64,000 bases of DNA, taken from positions 1 through 64,000 of the forward strand of contig SUZE01000006.1 of NCBI GenBank assembly GCA_015060075.1. Direction: 5' to 3'. The translations under genes were made by a program, and so were the position numbers. Below the pieces are notes generated by a model. The model was not told the origin of the DNA, did no database searches, and saw nothing but the letters and a program-made list of their open reading frames with translations. Positions 23,869 to 31,670 of the stretch are shown in pieces. The stretch comes from Rikenellaceae bacterium. GTDB lineage: Bacteria; Bacteroidota; Bacteroidia; Bacteroidales; Rikenellaceae. Within the stretch, counting starts at the first letter, position 1, and each line of letters begins with the position of its first letter.

Positions 23869-24992
23869 TACTCCATCTTTTTGTAGTAGTATAGTGAGTC
23901 GGTTGGGGCTTCGTAGTGCAGAATTTTTACAAGGTCTGCAAGTATCAAATCGGGGCGCACACAGCCCGACTCCCAGAAGTCGCTACCACGACTCTCGTTT
24001 GTTCGTTTTGTATTGTTGTATATGCGACCAAACTTCACAGCATCAACCCCTGCAAAGCGAGGTGCCATGGTACATAACTCCTCCTTCGAGGATATCTGAC
24101 CGAGATTTATCCAAAAATCCGCCTTCATTGCCAACACCAACGCCTCCTCCAACGAAATAGGCGTTGAGGTAGTCGAGGTACTTTCGCCGTTTTCCGTTTT
24201 TCGTTTTCCGTTTTCCGTTAAAATATAGGTTCCTCCTGCATCCTCGATAAGTTGCACCATATAACTGTTGCGAGGTGGCATAAACCATGTATCACGATAG
24301 GGCAGGTTAAGCATTACGTGAGGGCGATATGCCGAGCAATGTTTTTGGTTGCGGAGTGCGTTGTATCGCTCCTCAACCCCTTTGAAAAACTCTTTGCCCT
24401 GCTCGCCAACACCACACAGATAGGCAAGTGCTACCACCCACTCCGCTTTGCCAAGAGGGCTGTTTTCGAGGTACTCTCCTATATATATATAAGGTGTACG
24501 AAGTTCATCGAGTTTATTGGTTATCATCTTCGCTTCGCCCGACACGCCGTAAAGCAATACCGCATCGGCTCGTAGCGAATGAATCTTCTCGAAATCGAAA
24601 TTGGAGTCGTAGCCAACTTCGCTAATTTTACCCTCTGCAATCTTTTTGCATAGGTCCGAATTGTATACAAATCGACACCCTGACAATCCCACAATGCGGT
24701 CAGAACACCCAACTGCATCGAGCATGGCAGCATGGCTCGATGACATTGTTACAATGCGCTGTGACGGCGCAAGTGTATCTATCGGATAATAGTAGCAGAT
24801 ATTCTCTGCCCCCTGCCAAGGGTTTTTGACGCACAACAACACCTCTCCACTTGCCTTGTCACGCTCTATCGAAAAGCCTTCGGCATAGCGAGGGGTATAT
24901 ATAGGCTCGGTTTGGCGCAAAATTTCCTTGTTGTTGCACGAAGCGAGGAGTACAACCACAATGAGAACCATTATTTGAGCCAAGTGTTTCAC
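23868..24992 (-). CDS. Iron/cobalamin-type substrate-binding lipoprotein with heptamer insert
   Basis: 374 aa class III periplasmic binding protein (BtuF/FhuD fold). Lipobox LASC (Cys19). Fe/B12-binding features: RIVTMSSSHAAMLDAVGC, VGLSGCRF, VGYDSNFDFEKIHSLRADAVLLYG. Residues coded by 24187-24220 read LTENGKRKTENGE and come from 4-5 copies of the 7-mer ACGGAAA, the same repeat as in intergenic tracts; it sits in a loop just after GGTY. Three 7-mer units equal seven codons, so it stays in frame at this copy number. Substrate is unknown. It is the first gene of the ABC set, with a TAATTTTG box upstream. Confidence 0.88.
   Translation of the reverse strand: MKHLAQIMVLIVVVLLASCNNKEILRQTEPIYTPRYAEGFSIERDKASGEVLLCVKNPWQGAENICYYYPIDTLAPSQRIVTMSSSHAAMLDAVGCSDRIVGLSGCRFVYNSDLCKKIAEGKISEVGYDSNFDFEKIHSLRADAVLLYGVSGEAKMITNKLDELRTPYIYIGEYLENSPLGKAEWVVALAYLCGVGEQGKEFFKGVEERYNALRNQKHCSAYRPHVMLNLPYRDTWFMPPRNSYMVQLIEDAGGTYILTENGKRKTENGESTSTTSTPISLEEALVLAMKADFWINLGQISSKEELCTMAPRFAGVDAVKFGRIYNNTKRTNESRGSDFWESGCVRPDLILADLVKILHYEAPTDSLYYYKKME
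24187..24220. repeat. Heptamer tract inside a coding sequence
   Basis: TTTTCCG-type units in 7-bp phase within the binding-lipoprotein gene. The same unit is intergenic at 31656, 43001, 53658 and 53767. Confidence 0.85.
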
Positions 24993-25025
24993 AATGCAAA
25001 ATTCAAAATGCAGAATGCAAAATTA
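24992..25025 (-). promoter_or_regulatory. Leader and TAATTTTG box of the ABC binding-protein gene
   Basis: TAATTTTG (plus CAAAATTA, 25018-25025) fits TAnnTTTG. The short leader from there to the ATG is made of ATGCAAA/ATTCAAA/ATGCAGA heptamers, and the box itself is the last unit of that tract. Confidence 0.5.
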
Positions 25026-25046
25026 AGAGATGATAGTCAATCTGTA

Positions 25047-26687
25047 TTAGAGTGATAAGAGGTGCTTTGCCTGTGCCAATGCCGCATCGGTGATGGTGTC
25101 ACCAGAGAGCATTTTGGCAATCTCCTCTATACGCTCTTCGTTTGCAAGAGGTTTGATGTGGGTACGGCTCTGCTCCTTATATACAAGGAAGTGGCGAGAG
25201 CCCTTCGATGCCACCTGTGGCGAGTGGGTGATGTCGATAACCTGCATCGACTCGGCAAGGCTGCTGATGATATCGCCTACATCGTTGGCGGTACGACCTG
25301 AAATGCCCGTGTCAATCTCATCGAAGATGATTGTCGGCAGTGCAAGGTGTCGTGCAAGAGTGGTTTTCAGTGCCAACATCACGCGCGACAACTCTCCGCC
25401 CGAAGCTATCTTCTCGATTGGTCGAGCCTCAACCGAAGTGTTTGCCGAGAAGAGGAAATCGACCGTATCTGCGCCCGAAGAGGTTGGCGTACATGGTGTT
25501 ACGGCAATCGTGAACTTGGCATCTGCCATGCCCACTTTTTGCAGTATTTCAACCACTGCATTTGCAAATGCCGGCGAAGCCTTCACACGGCTGTCGTGCA
25601 ACTTCACAGCGAGTGCGGTAACCTTTGCCTCGCATTCGGCAACCTTAGCCTCTGCCTCGGCAAGCAACTCATCACTATGCTCAATGGCAGATAGTTGTTC
25701 GGTGTATTTATCACGCAGGGCAATCAGTTCGGAAATGCCCTCGCAACGGTGTTTTCTTTGTAGTGTATAGATGAGGTCAAGACGACTATTTACTGCATCA
25801 AGGCGTTCAGGGTTTGCCTCTATACGCTCCAAGTCGGTCATTGCAGTTGCGGAAATATCCTTCAACTCGACCGATGCAGAGTGCAATCGCTCGATAAGTT
25901 CTTGTGCCGAAGCGTAGTTATCGGATACTCGGCGTAGCGCATTTTCGCTTTCTCGAAGGGTGGTTAGAACTCCCGTTACCTCCTCGTCCAACGATTGTGT
26001 TACACGCTGCAACGCCTCGCTTATGCTGTCGGCATTTTCGAGTGTGCGCAGCTCCTGCTCCAACTCCTCCACTTCGCCAACCCGAAGATTTGCTACACGC
26101 AACTCCTCCGCCTGATGGCGCAGCCAATCCTCCTCATCGGCACTGCGCTTTGCCGATAGTTGCAGGTCGGCAAGATAGTGTTTTGTTACCTGTAAAAAGG
26201 AGAAAGCGTTTTCGTAATCGGCAAGCAACATACTATTGCCTGCAATAGTGTCAATAGCACGAATACGGAATTGCGGCGATGAGAGGATAATATTTTGGTG
26301 TTGCGAATGGATATCTATCAGATATGCTCCGAGTTGTTTGAGGTCAGCAAGTTGTACCGGCTGGTCATTTACAAAAGCGCGACTCTTGCCGCTTGGCGAT
26401 ATTGTTCGGCGGATAATGGTTTCGCTGTCGTACTCGATATCCAACTCCTCGAAGGCTTCCTCCAAACCGAGTCCTGCAACATTAAATTCGCCCTCTACTA
26501 CGCATGCACGAGTATTGTCCTTTATGGTTGTGTTGTCGTTCTTGGCTCCGAGTAACAACGCCAAAGCACCCATCAAAATCGACTTTCCGGCTCCCGTTTC
26601 GCCCGTGATAATATTGAGCGAGGAGTCGAACTCGATTTCGAGATGCTCGATAAGAGCGTAGTTCTCAACAACCAATCGTCGTAGCAC
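25047..26687 (-). CDS. recN: DNA repair protein RecN
   Basis: 546 aa SMC-like ATPase acting in double-strand break repair. Seen: Walker A ITGETGAGKSILMGAL (residues 28-43), a long central coiled-coil arm (about 150-370), the ABC signature region KIASGGELSRVMLALK and Walker B TIIFDEIDTGISG. Length is normal (about 550 aa). Gene order bamD, rpoZ, coaBC, recN matches other Bacteroidales, with a gap of only 7 bp to coaBC. Confidence 0.94.
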   Translation of the reverse strand: MLRRLVVENYALIEHLEIEFDSSLNIITGETGAGKSILMGALALLLGAKNDNTTIKDNTRACVVEGEFNVAGLGLEEAFEELDIEYDSETIIRRTISPSGKSRAFVNDQPVQLADLKQLGAYLIDIHSQHQNIILSSPQFRIRAIDTIAGNSMLLADYENAFSFLQVTKHYLADLQLSAKRSADEEDWLRHQAEELRVANLRVGEVEELEQELRTLENADSISEALQRVTQSLDEEVTGVLTTLRESENALRRVSDNYASAQELIERLHSASVELKDISATAMTDLERIEANPERLDAVNSRLDLIYTLQRKHRCEGISELIALRDKYTEQLSAIEHSDELLAEAEAKVAECEAKVTALAVKLHDSRVKASPAFANAVVEILQKVGMADAKFTIAVTPCTPTSSGADTVDFLFSANTSVEARPIEKIASGGELSRVMLALKTTLARHLALPTIIFDEIDTGISGRTANDVGDIISSLAESMQVIDITHSPQVASKGSRHFLVYKEQSRTHIKPLANEERIEEIAKMLSGDTITDAALAQAKHLLSL

Positions 26688-26694
26688 AGCCTGT

Positions 26695-27885
26695 CTATTT
26701 TAAAAGTTTCTCTATTTTATCTGCAATACGCTCGGCAACCTCCGCCTTCGACAGCAGTGGCAACTCCTCACGGTGCGAAGCGTCAATGAAGCAGACCTTG
26801 TTGGTGTCACAACCAAAGCCGGCACCCTTATCTCGCAACGAGTTCAAGACGATAAGGTCAAGGTTTTTCTTGCGCAACTTCTCTTCGGCATTCGACTGCT
26901 CATTGTTTGTTTCGAGAGCAAAGCCCACAATTTTGCGGTCGCCCTTCACCTTGCCCAACTCGAAGGCTATATCCTTCGTCTTGCGCAGTTCGAGCGAGAA
27001 CGAATCTTCACTCTTCTTGATTTTGCTGGTCGCAACCTCCACAGGGGTATAGTCCGCAACTGCGGCACACATCACAGCGCAATCCGACTGCTCAAACTCT
27101 GCCACCGCAGCGTTGTACATATCATCAGCCGAGCAGACATCTACACGGCGCACGCCCTGCGGTGTCTGCAATGAGGTCTTACCACTTACCAAAATTACCT
27201 CGGCACCACGCTTTGCGAGTGCATCGGCAATGGCGTAGCCCATCTTGCCGGTCGAGTGGTTCGAGATGTAGCGCACGGGGTCTATTGCCTCGATAGTCGC
27301 TCCTGCGGTAACCATTATTCGTTTACCCGACAAGGTCTGCTTTGCTTTGAAGAGGTCGTTGATAGCCTCGACAATCTGCTCCGGCTCCATCATACGCCCC
27401 TTGCCCGTAAGTCCGCTTGCCAACTCGCCTTCGGGTGACTCCAAGATAACGACTCCACGCTCGCGCAGTTTTGCCAAGTTCTCCTGCGTAGCCTCGTGGC
27501 AGAACATATCGCAGTCCATAGCGGGCGCAACCACCGTCTGGCAACGAGCCGAGAGGTAAGTTGTGAGCAAGAGGTTGTCGGCTATGCCGTACGCCATTTT
27601 GGCGAGAGTATTTGCCGTAGCCGGTGCTATCAAGTAGCAGTCAGCCCACTCGCCCATTGAGATATGTGAGTGCCAATCGCCATTTTCTGGGTTGTAGAAC
27701 TCTACGGCGATAGGGTTCTTCGACAATGTCGCCATTGTTACGGGAGTGATAAACTCCTTGGCTGTCGGAGTCATCACCACCTTCACCTCGGCTCCTGCTA
27801 CACGCAAAAGACGACAAAGCATAGCCGCTTTATATGCTGCTATGCTACCTGTCACACCGAGCAGAATATGTTTGCCCTGCAACAT
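26695..27885 (-). CDS. coaBC: Bifunctional phosphopantothenoylcysteine decarboxylase/synthase
   Basis: 396 aa. The N-terminal CoaC domain (flavoprotein, about 1-180) decarboxylates phosphopantothenoylcysteine; the C-terminal CoaB domain (about 188-396) ligates cysteine to phosphopantothenate. Both are steps of coenzyme A synthesis. Seen: [11 protein letters not shown], CoaC active-site PAMDCDMF, the substrate-lid region [14 protein letters not shown], CoaB [27 protein letters not shown]-like stretch and the conserved [19 protein letters not shown]. Length is normal. Confidence 0.94.
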   Translation of the reverse strand: [396 protein letters not shown]

Positions 27886-27890
27886 ATTAA

Positions 27891-28205
27891 CTACTCTTTT
27901 CCGTCACGGAAATATATCTCGTCATCGAGGAACTCCTCTGTTGCGATAATCGCAGGCTTTGGAAGACGCTCGTAGTAGCGCGAAATCTCAATCTGCTCAC
28001 GATTCTCGAAGGTCTCCTCCATAGTGTCGGTAGGTGACGAGAAGTCTTGGAGTTTGCGATTCAACTCGCTCTTCAACTCTGATGCAATCTGGTTCGCACG
28101 GCGAGCGATAACATTGATACTCTTGTAGATATTACCTGTCTCGTGGTCGAAATCTACGAGTTTGCGAGTAACTGTGTTGTTCGGAATGTTCTTCTTAATC
28201 TCCAT
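27891..28205 (-). CDS. rpoZ: RNA polymerase omega subunit (Rpb6-like)
   Basis: 104 aa. Bacteroidetes omega is a divergent, Rpb6-like small subunit that helps RNA polymerase assembly. Seen: the helical core NIYKSINVIARRANQIASELKSELNRKL (residues 26-53), which matches the omega/Rpb6 ARRANQI region, and an acidic tail. Its position between bamD and coaBC is conserved in Bacteroidales. The stop is 5 bp from the coaBC start. Confidence 0.85.
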   Translation of the reverse strand: MEIKKNIPNNTVTRKLVDFDHETGNIYKSINVIARRANQIASELKSELNRKLQDFSSPTDTMEETFENREQIEISRYYERLPKPAIIATEEFLDDEIYFRDGKE

Positions 28206-28209
28206 TTTG

Positions 28210-29082
28210 TTACTGTTTTTCTATATTGTTTTTATCTAAATAATCTTTTGCCTCTTTGGTGTAGCGCTCCAACTCTTTACGATGTTTTGATTCGGGAAAC
28301 TCATTGATGAACGAGTAATACGAGTCAAGCAAATTCAGATATCGCTCCCCTTGTTTCTCCTCAATCGAATTGTGCGCCAAACGATAGTTCGATACCGCAA
28401 TGAGGTAGAGTATATCCTCGCGGTGCGGTGTGTCGGGATACAACTTCAAAGCGTTACGCAGAGCCACCACTGCCGATTTATATCGCTGAATCTTGTAGTA
28501 GGTGTAGGCATTAAGATATGCCTTCTCCTTCAATCTGTCGGTAAGTTCGACAATAAGATTCGAGAATGCCTCTACACGCTTTGAATTAGGATATCGCTCA
28601 ATAAACTCTGTGAAGGCAATAATCGCCTCTCCCGTGATTGTCTGGTCACGTGTCGGGTCGGGTGCAAGGTAGTAGTGGCACATCGCCAACATTGCCTCCG
28701 AGTCCTCGATAAATACGCTACGACCAAACTTGCGGCGGAACTCGTCTAACTGCGTTGTGGCATCAACATAGTCACGATTCTTGAACTTACTGCGTGCCGA
28801 CATAAAAGCGATTGAGTCCTCTCGCATATCGCCGACATAGTACGCCTGACACGCATCGAAGAGGTCTGCTGCCTGCTTCCACTTCTCACGACCATAGTAT
28901 TTCAACCCCTCCGAGTAGATGAGGTCTGGGTCTGCACTCTTGATAACTTTGTGTACGCTCACTTTCTTGCCACTCTCAACCTTTTCACGCACAGTTTTCT
29001 GCTCAACCTTTGCGAAAGCCGAGCCAGCCACTGCTACAAGACAGAGCAACAAGACAATAGTTTTATAGTACAACTTCAACAT
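28210..29082 (-). CDS. bamD: Outer membrane assembly factor BamD-like
   Basis: 290 aa TPR protein of the BAM complex that inserts outer-membrane beta-barrels. Seen: signal sequence (residues 1-25, LLLCLVAVAGSAFA), then five TPR-like repeats including EGLKYYGREKWKQAADLFDACQ and AYTYYKIQRYKSAVVALRNALKLYPD. There is no clear lipobox Cys after the signal, unlike most BamD proteins. ATG at 29082 is chosen; a longer frame to 29169 uses TTG and translates a GTGC-rich leader. It heads the bamD, rpoZ, coaBC, recN cluster. Confidence 0.87.
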   Translation of the reverse strand: MLKLYYKTIVLLLCLVAVAGSAFAKVEQKTVREKVESGKKVSVHKVIKSADPDLIYSEGLKYYGREKWKQAADLFDACQAYYVGDMREDSIAFMSARSKFKNRDYVDATTQLDEFRRKFGRSVFIEDSEAMLAMCHYYLAPDPTRDQTITGEAIIAFTEFIERYPNSKRVEAFSNLIVELTDRLKEKAYLNAYTYYKIQRYKSAVVALRNALKLYPDTPHREDILYLIAVSNYRLAHNSIEEKQGERYLNLLDSYYSFINEFPESKHRKELERYTKEAKDYLDKNNIEKQ

Positions 29083-29100
29083 GCTTTTATTCAATCCTTT

Positions 29101-29146
29101 CGTGCGTGTTCGTGCGTGCGCATGCGTGCTAAATCGTGCAAAGTTA
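29101..29146 (-). promoter_or_regulatory. bamD promoter (TAACTTTG) with 10-bp repeat leader
   Basis: TAACTTTG (plus CAAAGTTA, 29139-29146) is 57 bp before the ATG. The leader holds TTCGTGCGTG-type decamers (29099-29130), an alternating purine-pyrimidine stretch. Confidence 0.6.
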
Positions 29147-29242
29147 TAACGAAATAACGAAACTACCAAAATAAAATTGCAAATCCTTATTTAAAAGTAC
29201 TTAAAAGCATGATTATATTGTTTCATTGTTTCATAGCTAATA

Positions 29243-29274
29243 TTTGCATTTTTCGCATTTTTATTCTATATTTG
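29243..29274 (+). promoter_or_regulatory. Promoter of the tandem lipoprotein genes
   Basis: TTTG (29243-29246), 20 bp, TATATTTG (29267-29274): a full consensus match 49 bp before the first ATG. Confidence 0.85.
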
Positions 29275-29322
29275 TAAATGTAAGCAACAATCTTATTGTT
29301 AGACAATAAAATTCGTTAGGTT

Positions 29323-29859
29323 ATGAGAAGAATTAACTTTTTGTTGCTACTTGCAGCAATGATTGCACTATTTTCGTGTAACAACGAAAAGCAGCCAAAC
29401 AATCCACCGCTCAGCGAAGAGGATAAAATCGTCAATGAATTGATGGCACAGTGCCAAAATTTTGATACAGAGGATATTATATATGGTTTGCATGGCGAAT
29501 GGGATGCATATTTTCAACTCTTCTATGATGATGCTTGGCAGGTAATAGAAGAGTGCCACATGTTGGCTGGAAAATGGCAACCTGGTCACAATATAGGTGC
29601 ACCTGAGATAAAAAGATATACTTTCACTCCTGACGGAAAAGGGGCATACTATGTATATAGCTACTTCAATGGACCAGAATCAGAATGGTATATAACCTCT
29701 TTTGATTGGCAATATAATGTAGAGAATCGTACGCTTGTGTTGGAGGGTGAACATAGCCACCAATTTGTAGTGTCAGGATTCAATGGCGAATATCTTGTTT
29801 GGGATTGGACTAATAGTCATGGTAACTTCCGAGAGATATATAAGCGAAAGGCTGAATAG
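29323..29859 (+). CDS. Small lipoprotein, tandem paralogue 1
   Basis: 178 aa protein of unknown family. Lipobox LFSC with Cys19 and the mature start CNNEKQPNNPP. Residues about 28-45 (EEDKIVNELMAQCQNFD) are nearly identical to the next gene. The rest looks like a lipocalin-like beta sandwich rich in Tyr/Trp (GEWDAYFQLFYDDAW, YYVYSYFNGPES, FDWQYNVENRTLVLEGEH, FNGEYLVWDW). It is not recognised as a named domain; the W/Y-rich strands recall Bacteroidetes lipocalin-like lipoproteins (inference). The paralogue follows 17 bp later in the same transcript. Confidence 0.75.
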   Translation: MRRINFLLLLAAMIALFSCNNEKQPNNPPLSEEDKIVNELMAQCQNFDTEDIIYGLHGEWDAYFQLFYDDAWQVIEECHMLAGKWQPGHNIGAPEIKRYTFTPDGKGAYYVYSYFNGPESEWYITSFDWQYNVENRTLVLEGEHSHQFVVSGFNGEYLVWDWTNSHGNFREIYKRKAE

Positions 29860-29876
29860 TTAAAACATTATTGATT

Positions 29877-30404
29877 ATGAAGGCTAAAATATCAATCTTA
29901 CTTATAGCCGCATTAGCACTATTTTCGTGCAACAATGAAAAATCATCAAATACACCACAACCTGAAAGCGAAGAGGATAAAATTGTCAATGAATTGATGG
30001 CGCAGTGTCAAAATTTTGATGCTGAGGATATTATACAAGGATTGCCAGGTGAGTGGAAATATGATTCTCAACTTCTTTACGATAAATCTTGGAAAAATAT
30101 TTTAGAAACATACATTTTCTTCGGGAAATATTACATTTACGCAGGCGGTTCGAGTGCTCCCAAGTTCTCTTTTACCGCTGATGGCAAGGGTGAATATCAT
30201 TTTACCTATCCTTATCCACCATATGAAGAAGATTTTCTCTCTTTTGATTGGAACTTCGATGCAACAGATAATAAACTTGTATTGAGTGGAGGATACAATA
30301 AATCGGCTATCGTATCGGGATTCAATAATGTATATCTCATATTGGACTATGTCAACAATAAAAATCAAAATATCCGCGAGATTCTCAAAAAAAGGGTTGA
30401 GTAG
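29877..30404 (+). CDS. Small lipoprotein, tandem paralogue 2
   Basis: 175 aa. Same plan as the previous gene: lipobox LFSC, mature start CNNEKSSNTPQ, conserved EEDKIVNELMAQCQNFDAEDII, then GEWKYDSQLLYDKSW, FTADGKGEYHFTYPY, FDWNFDATDNKLVLSGG and a C-terminal NIREILKKR. The N-terminal third is almost identical to paralogue 1 and the remainder has diverged, which fits an old tandem duplication. The ATG at 29877 is used; a TTG two codons upstream is possible. A terminator follows the stop. Confidence 0.75.
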   Translation: MKAKISILLIAALALFSCNNEKSSNTPQPESEEDKIVNELMAQCQNFDAEDIIQGLPGEWKYDSQLLYDKSWKNILETYIFFGKYYIYAGGSSAPKFSFTADGKGEYHFTYPYPPYEEDFLSFDWNFDATDNKLVLSGGYNKSAIVSGFNNVYLILDYVNNKNQNIREILKKRVE

Positions 30405-30423
30405 GCGAATGAACAAACACAAT

Positions 30424-30452
30424 AAAAAAGAGCGATTTTTATCGCTCTTTTT
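30424..30452. terminator. Bidirectional terminator between lipoproteins and asd
   Basis: AAAAAAGAGCGAT-tttt-ATCGCTCTTTTTT between convergent stop codons at 30404 and 30474. Confidence 0.9.
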
Positions 30453-30473
30453 TATTGTCTATCGGAATTATCT

Positions 30474-31484
30474 TTAACGCAAAACCCCTTTGGCAATCAG
30501 CCACTCGGCAATCTGCACGGCATTCAACGCTGCACCCTTCTTGATTTGGTCGGCTACGCACCAGAACGACAAGCCATTCTCGCAGGTCAAGTCCTTGCGG
30601 ATACGACCAACATATACAGGCTCCTTGCCGGCGATAAACAACGGCATAGGGTACTCCTTCTCAGCCGGATTATCCACAACAACTACGCCCTCCGCCTCGG
30701 CAAATGCCCTGCGAGCCTCCTCCGGCGAGATTGGTCGCTCGGTCTCTACCCAGATGCTCTCCGAGTGGGCACGCATAACGGGAACACGCACGCAAGTTGC
30801 CGACACCGAGCAGTCCGAGTGCATAATCTTGCGGGTTTCGTTGTGCATCTTCATCTCCTCCTTGGTGTAGTCATTATCGGTGAAGACGTCAATATGCGGT
30901 ATCACATTGAAAGCCAACTGATAAGCGAACTTTTCAACCTTTGGCTCCTCGCCATTTGCCAACGATGCGTGTTGTGCCTCCAACTCCGCCATTGCCTGCG
31001 CACCTGCACCACTTGCAGACTGATAGGTCGAAACATGCACACGCTTGATGTGCGACAACTTCTCGATAGCATTCAATGCCACGACCATCTGAATTGTTGT
31101 GCAGTTCGGATTTGCGATAATGCGGCGTGGAGCATTCAATGCGTCCTCAGCATTTACCTCTGGAACAACCAACGGCACATCGTTGTCCATACGGTAGCAC
31201 GATGAATTGTCAATCATCAAACAACCATATTTAGTGATTGTTTCGGCATAATCGCGCGAAATAGCACCACCTGCCGATACCAATGCAAGGTCGATATCCT
31301 TGAAGTCGTCATTGTGTTGCAACTCCTTGATTACAATCTCCTTGCCACGAAAAGTTCGTGTTTGTCCTGCACTGCGAGATGAGCCAAACAATACCAACTC
31401 ATCGAGTGGGAAATTGTGCTCATCTAAAATTTTCAAGAACTCTTGTCCTACGGCGCCACTTGCGCCTACAACTGCAACCTTCAT
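30474..31484 (-). CDS. asd: Aspartate-semialdehyde dehydrogenase
   Basis: 336 aa NADP-dependent enzyme that reduces aspartyl phosphate to the semialdehyde, on the way to Lys, Thr, Met and diaminopimelate. Seen: N-terminal [14 protein letters not shown], catalytic Cys in NPNCTT (Cys128), and the active-site region [19 protein letters not shown]. The partner aspartokinase (38835-40091) lies elsewhere in the window, not in an operon with it. The upstream gap holds a family B repeat. Confidence 0.94.
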   Translation of the reverse strand: MKVAVVGASGAVGQEFLKILDEHNFPLDELVLFGSSRSAGQTRTFRGKEIVIKELQHNDDFKDIDLALVSAGGAISRDYAETITKYGCLMIDNSSCYRMDNDVPLVVPEVNAEDALNAPRRIIANPNCTTIQMVVALNAIEKLSHIKRVHVSTYQSASGAGAQAMAELEAQHASLANGEEPKVEKFAYQLAFNVIPHIDVFTDNDYTKEEMKMHNETRKIMHSDCSVSATCVRVPVMRAHSESIWVETERPISPEEARRAFAEAEGVVVVDNPAEKEYPMPLFIAGKEPVYVGRIRKDLTCENGLSFWCVADQIKKGAALNAVQIAEWLIAKGVLR

Positions 31485-31532
31485 AATTCGTTGTTATTTA
31501 AGTTATTTTTTGTGTATTGTTTGTGTTTGTTT

Positions 31533-31654
31533 TGTTTTCCGAACTCCGAGCGTCATCATGGCGCAGCCTTTTCTGGGCTTTACTGGGGGCGGGCGTTCCG
31601 CCCTTACTGGGGGTGCTCACTTCGTTCGCTTTATGGGGAGCGCTTTGGCTTTTT
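31533..31654 (+). repeat. Family B intergenic repeat
   Basis: Runs from TTTGTTTTCCGAACTCC through TCATGGCGCAGCC, GGGCGTTCCGCCCTTACTGG to CGCTTTATGGGGAGCGCT. Very close to the copy at 53538. Ends in a TTTTCCG heptamer tract that abuts the PBP1A stop codon. Confidence 0.8.
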
Positions 31655-31655
31655 T

Positions 31656-31670
31656 GTTTTCCGTTTTCCG
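31656..31670. repeat. Heptamer tract (TTTTCCG)n at the PBP1A stop
   Basis: GTTTTCCGTTTTCCG directly followed by the stop codon (plus TTA at 31671). Confidence 0.75.

Noticed and set aside
24993..25046. Cobalamin riboswitch upstream of the ABC importer
   Set aside because: The gap is only 54 bp of heptamers and holds no B12-box-like element.
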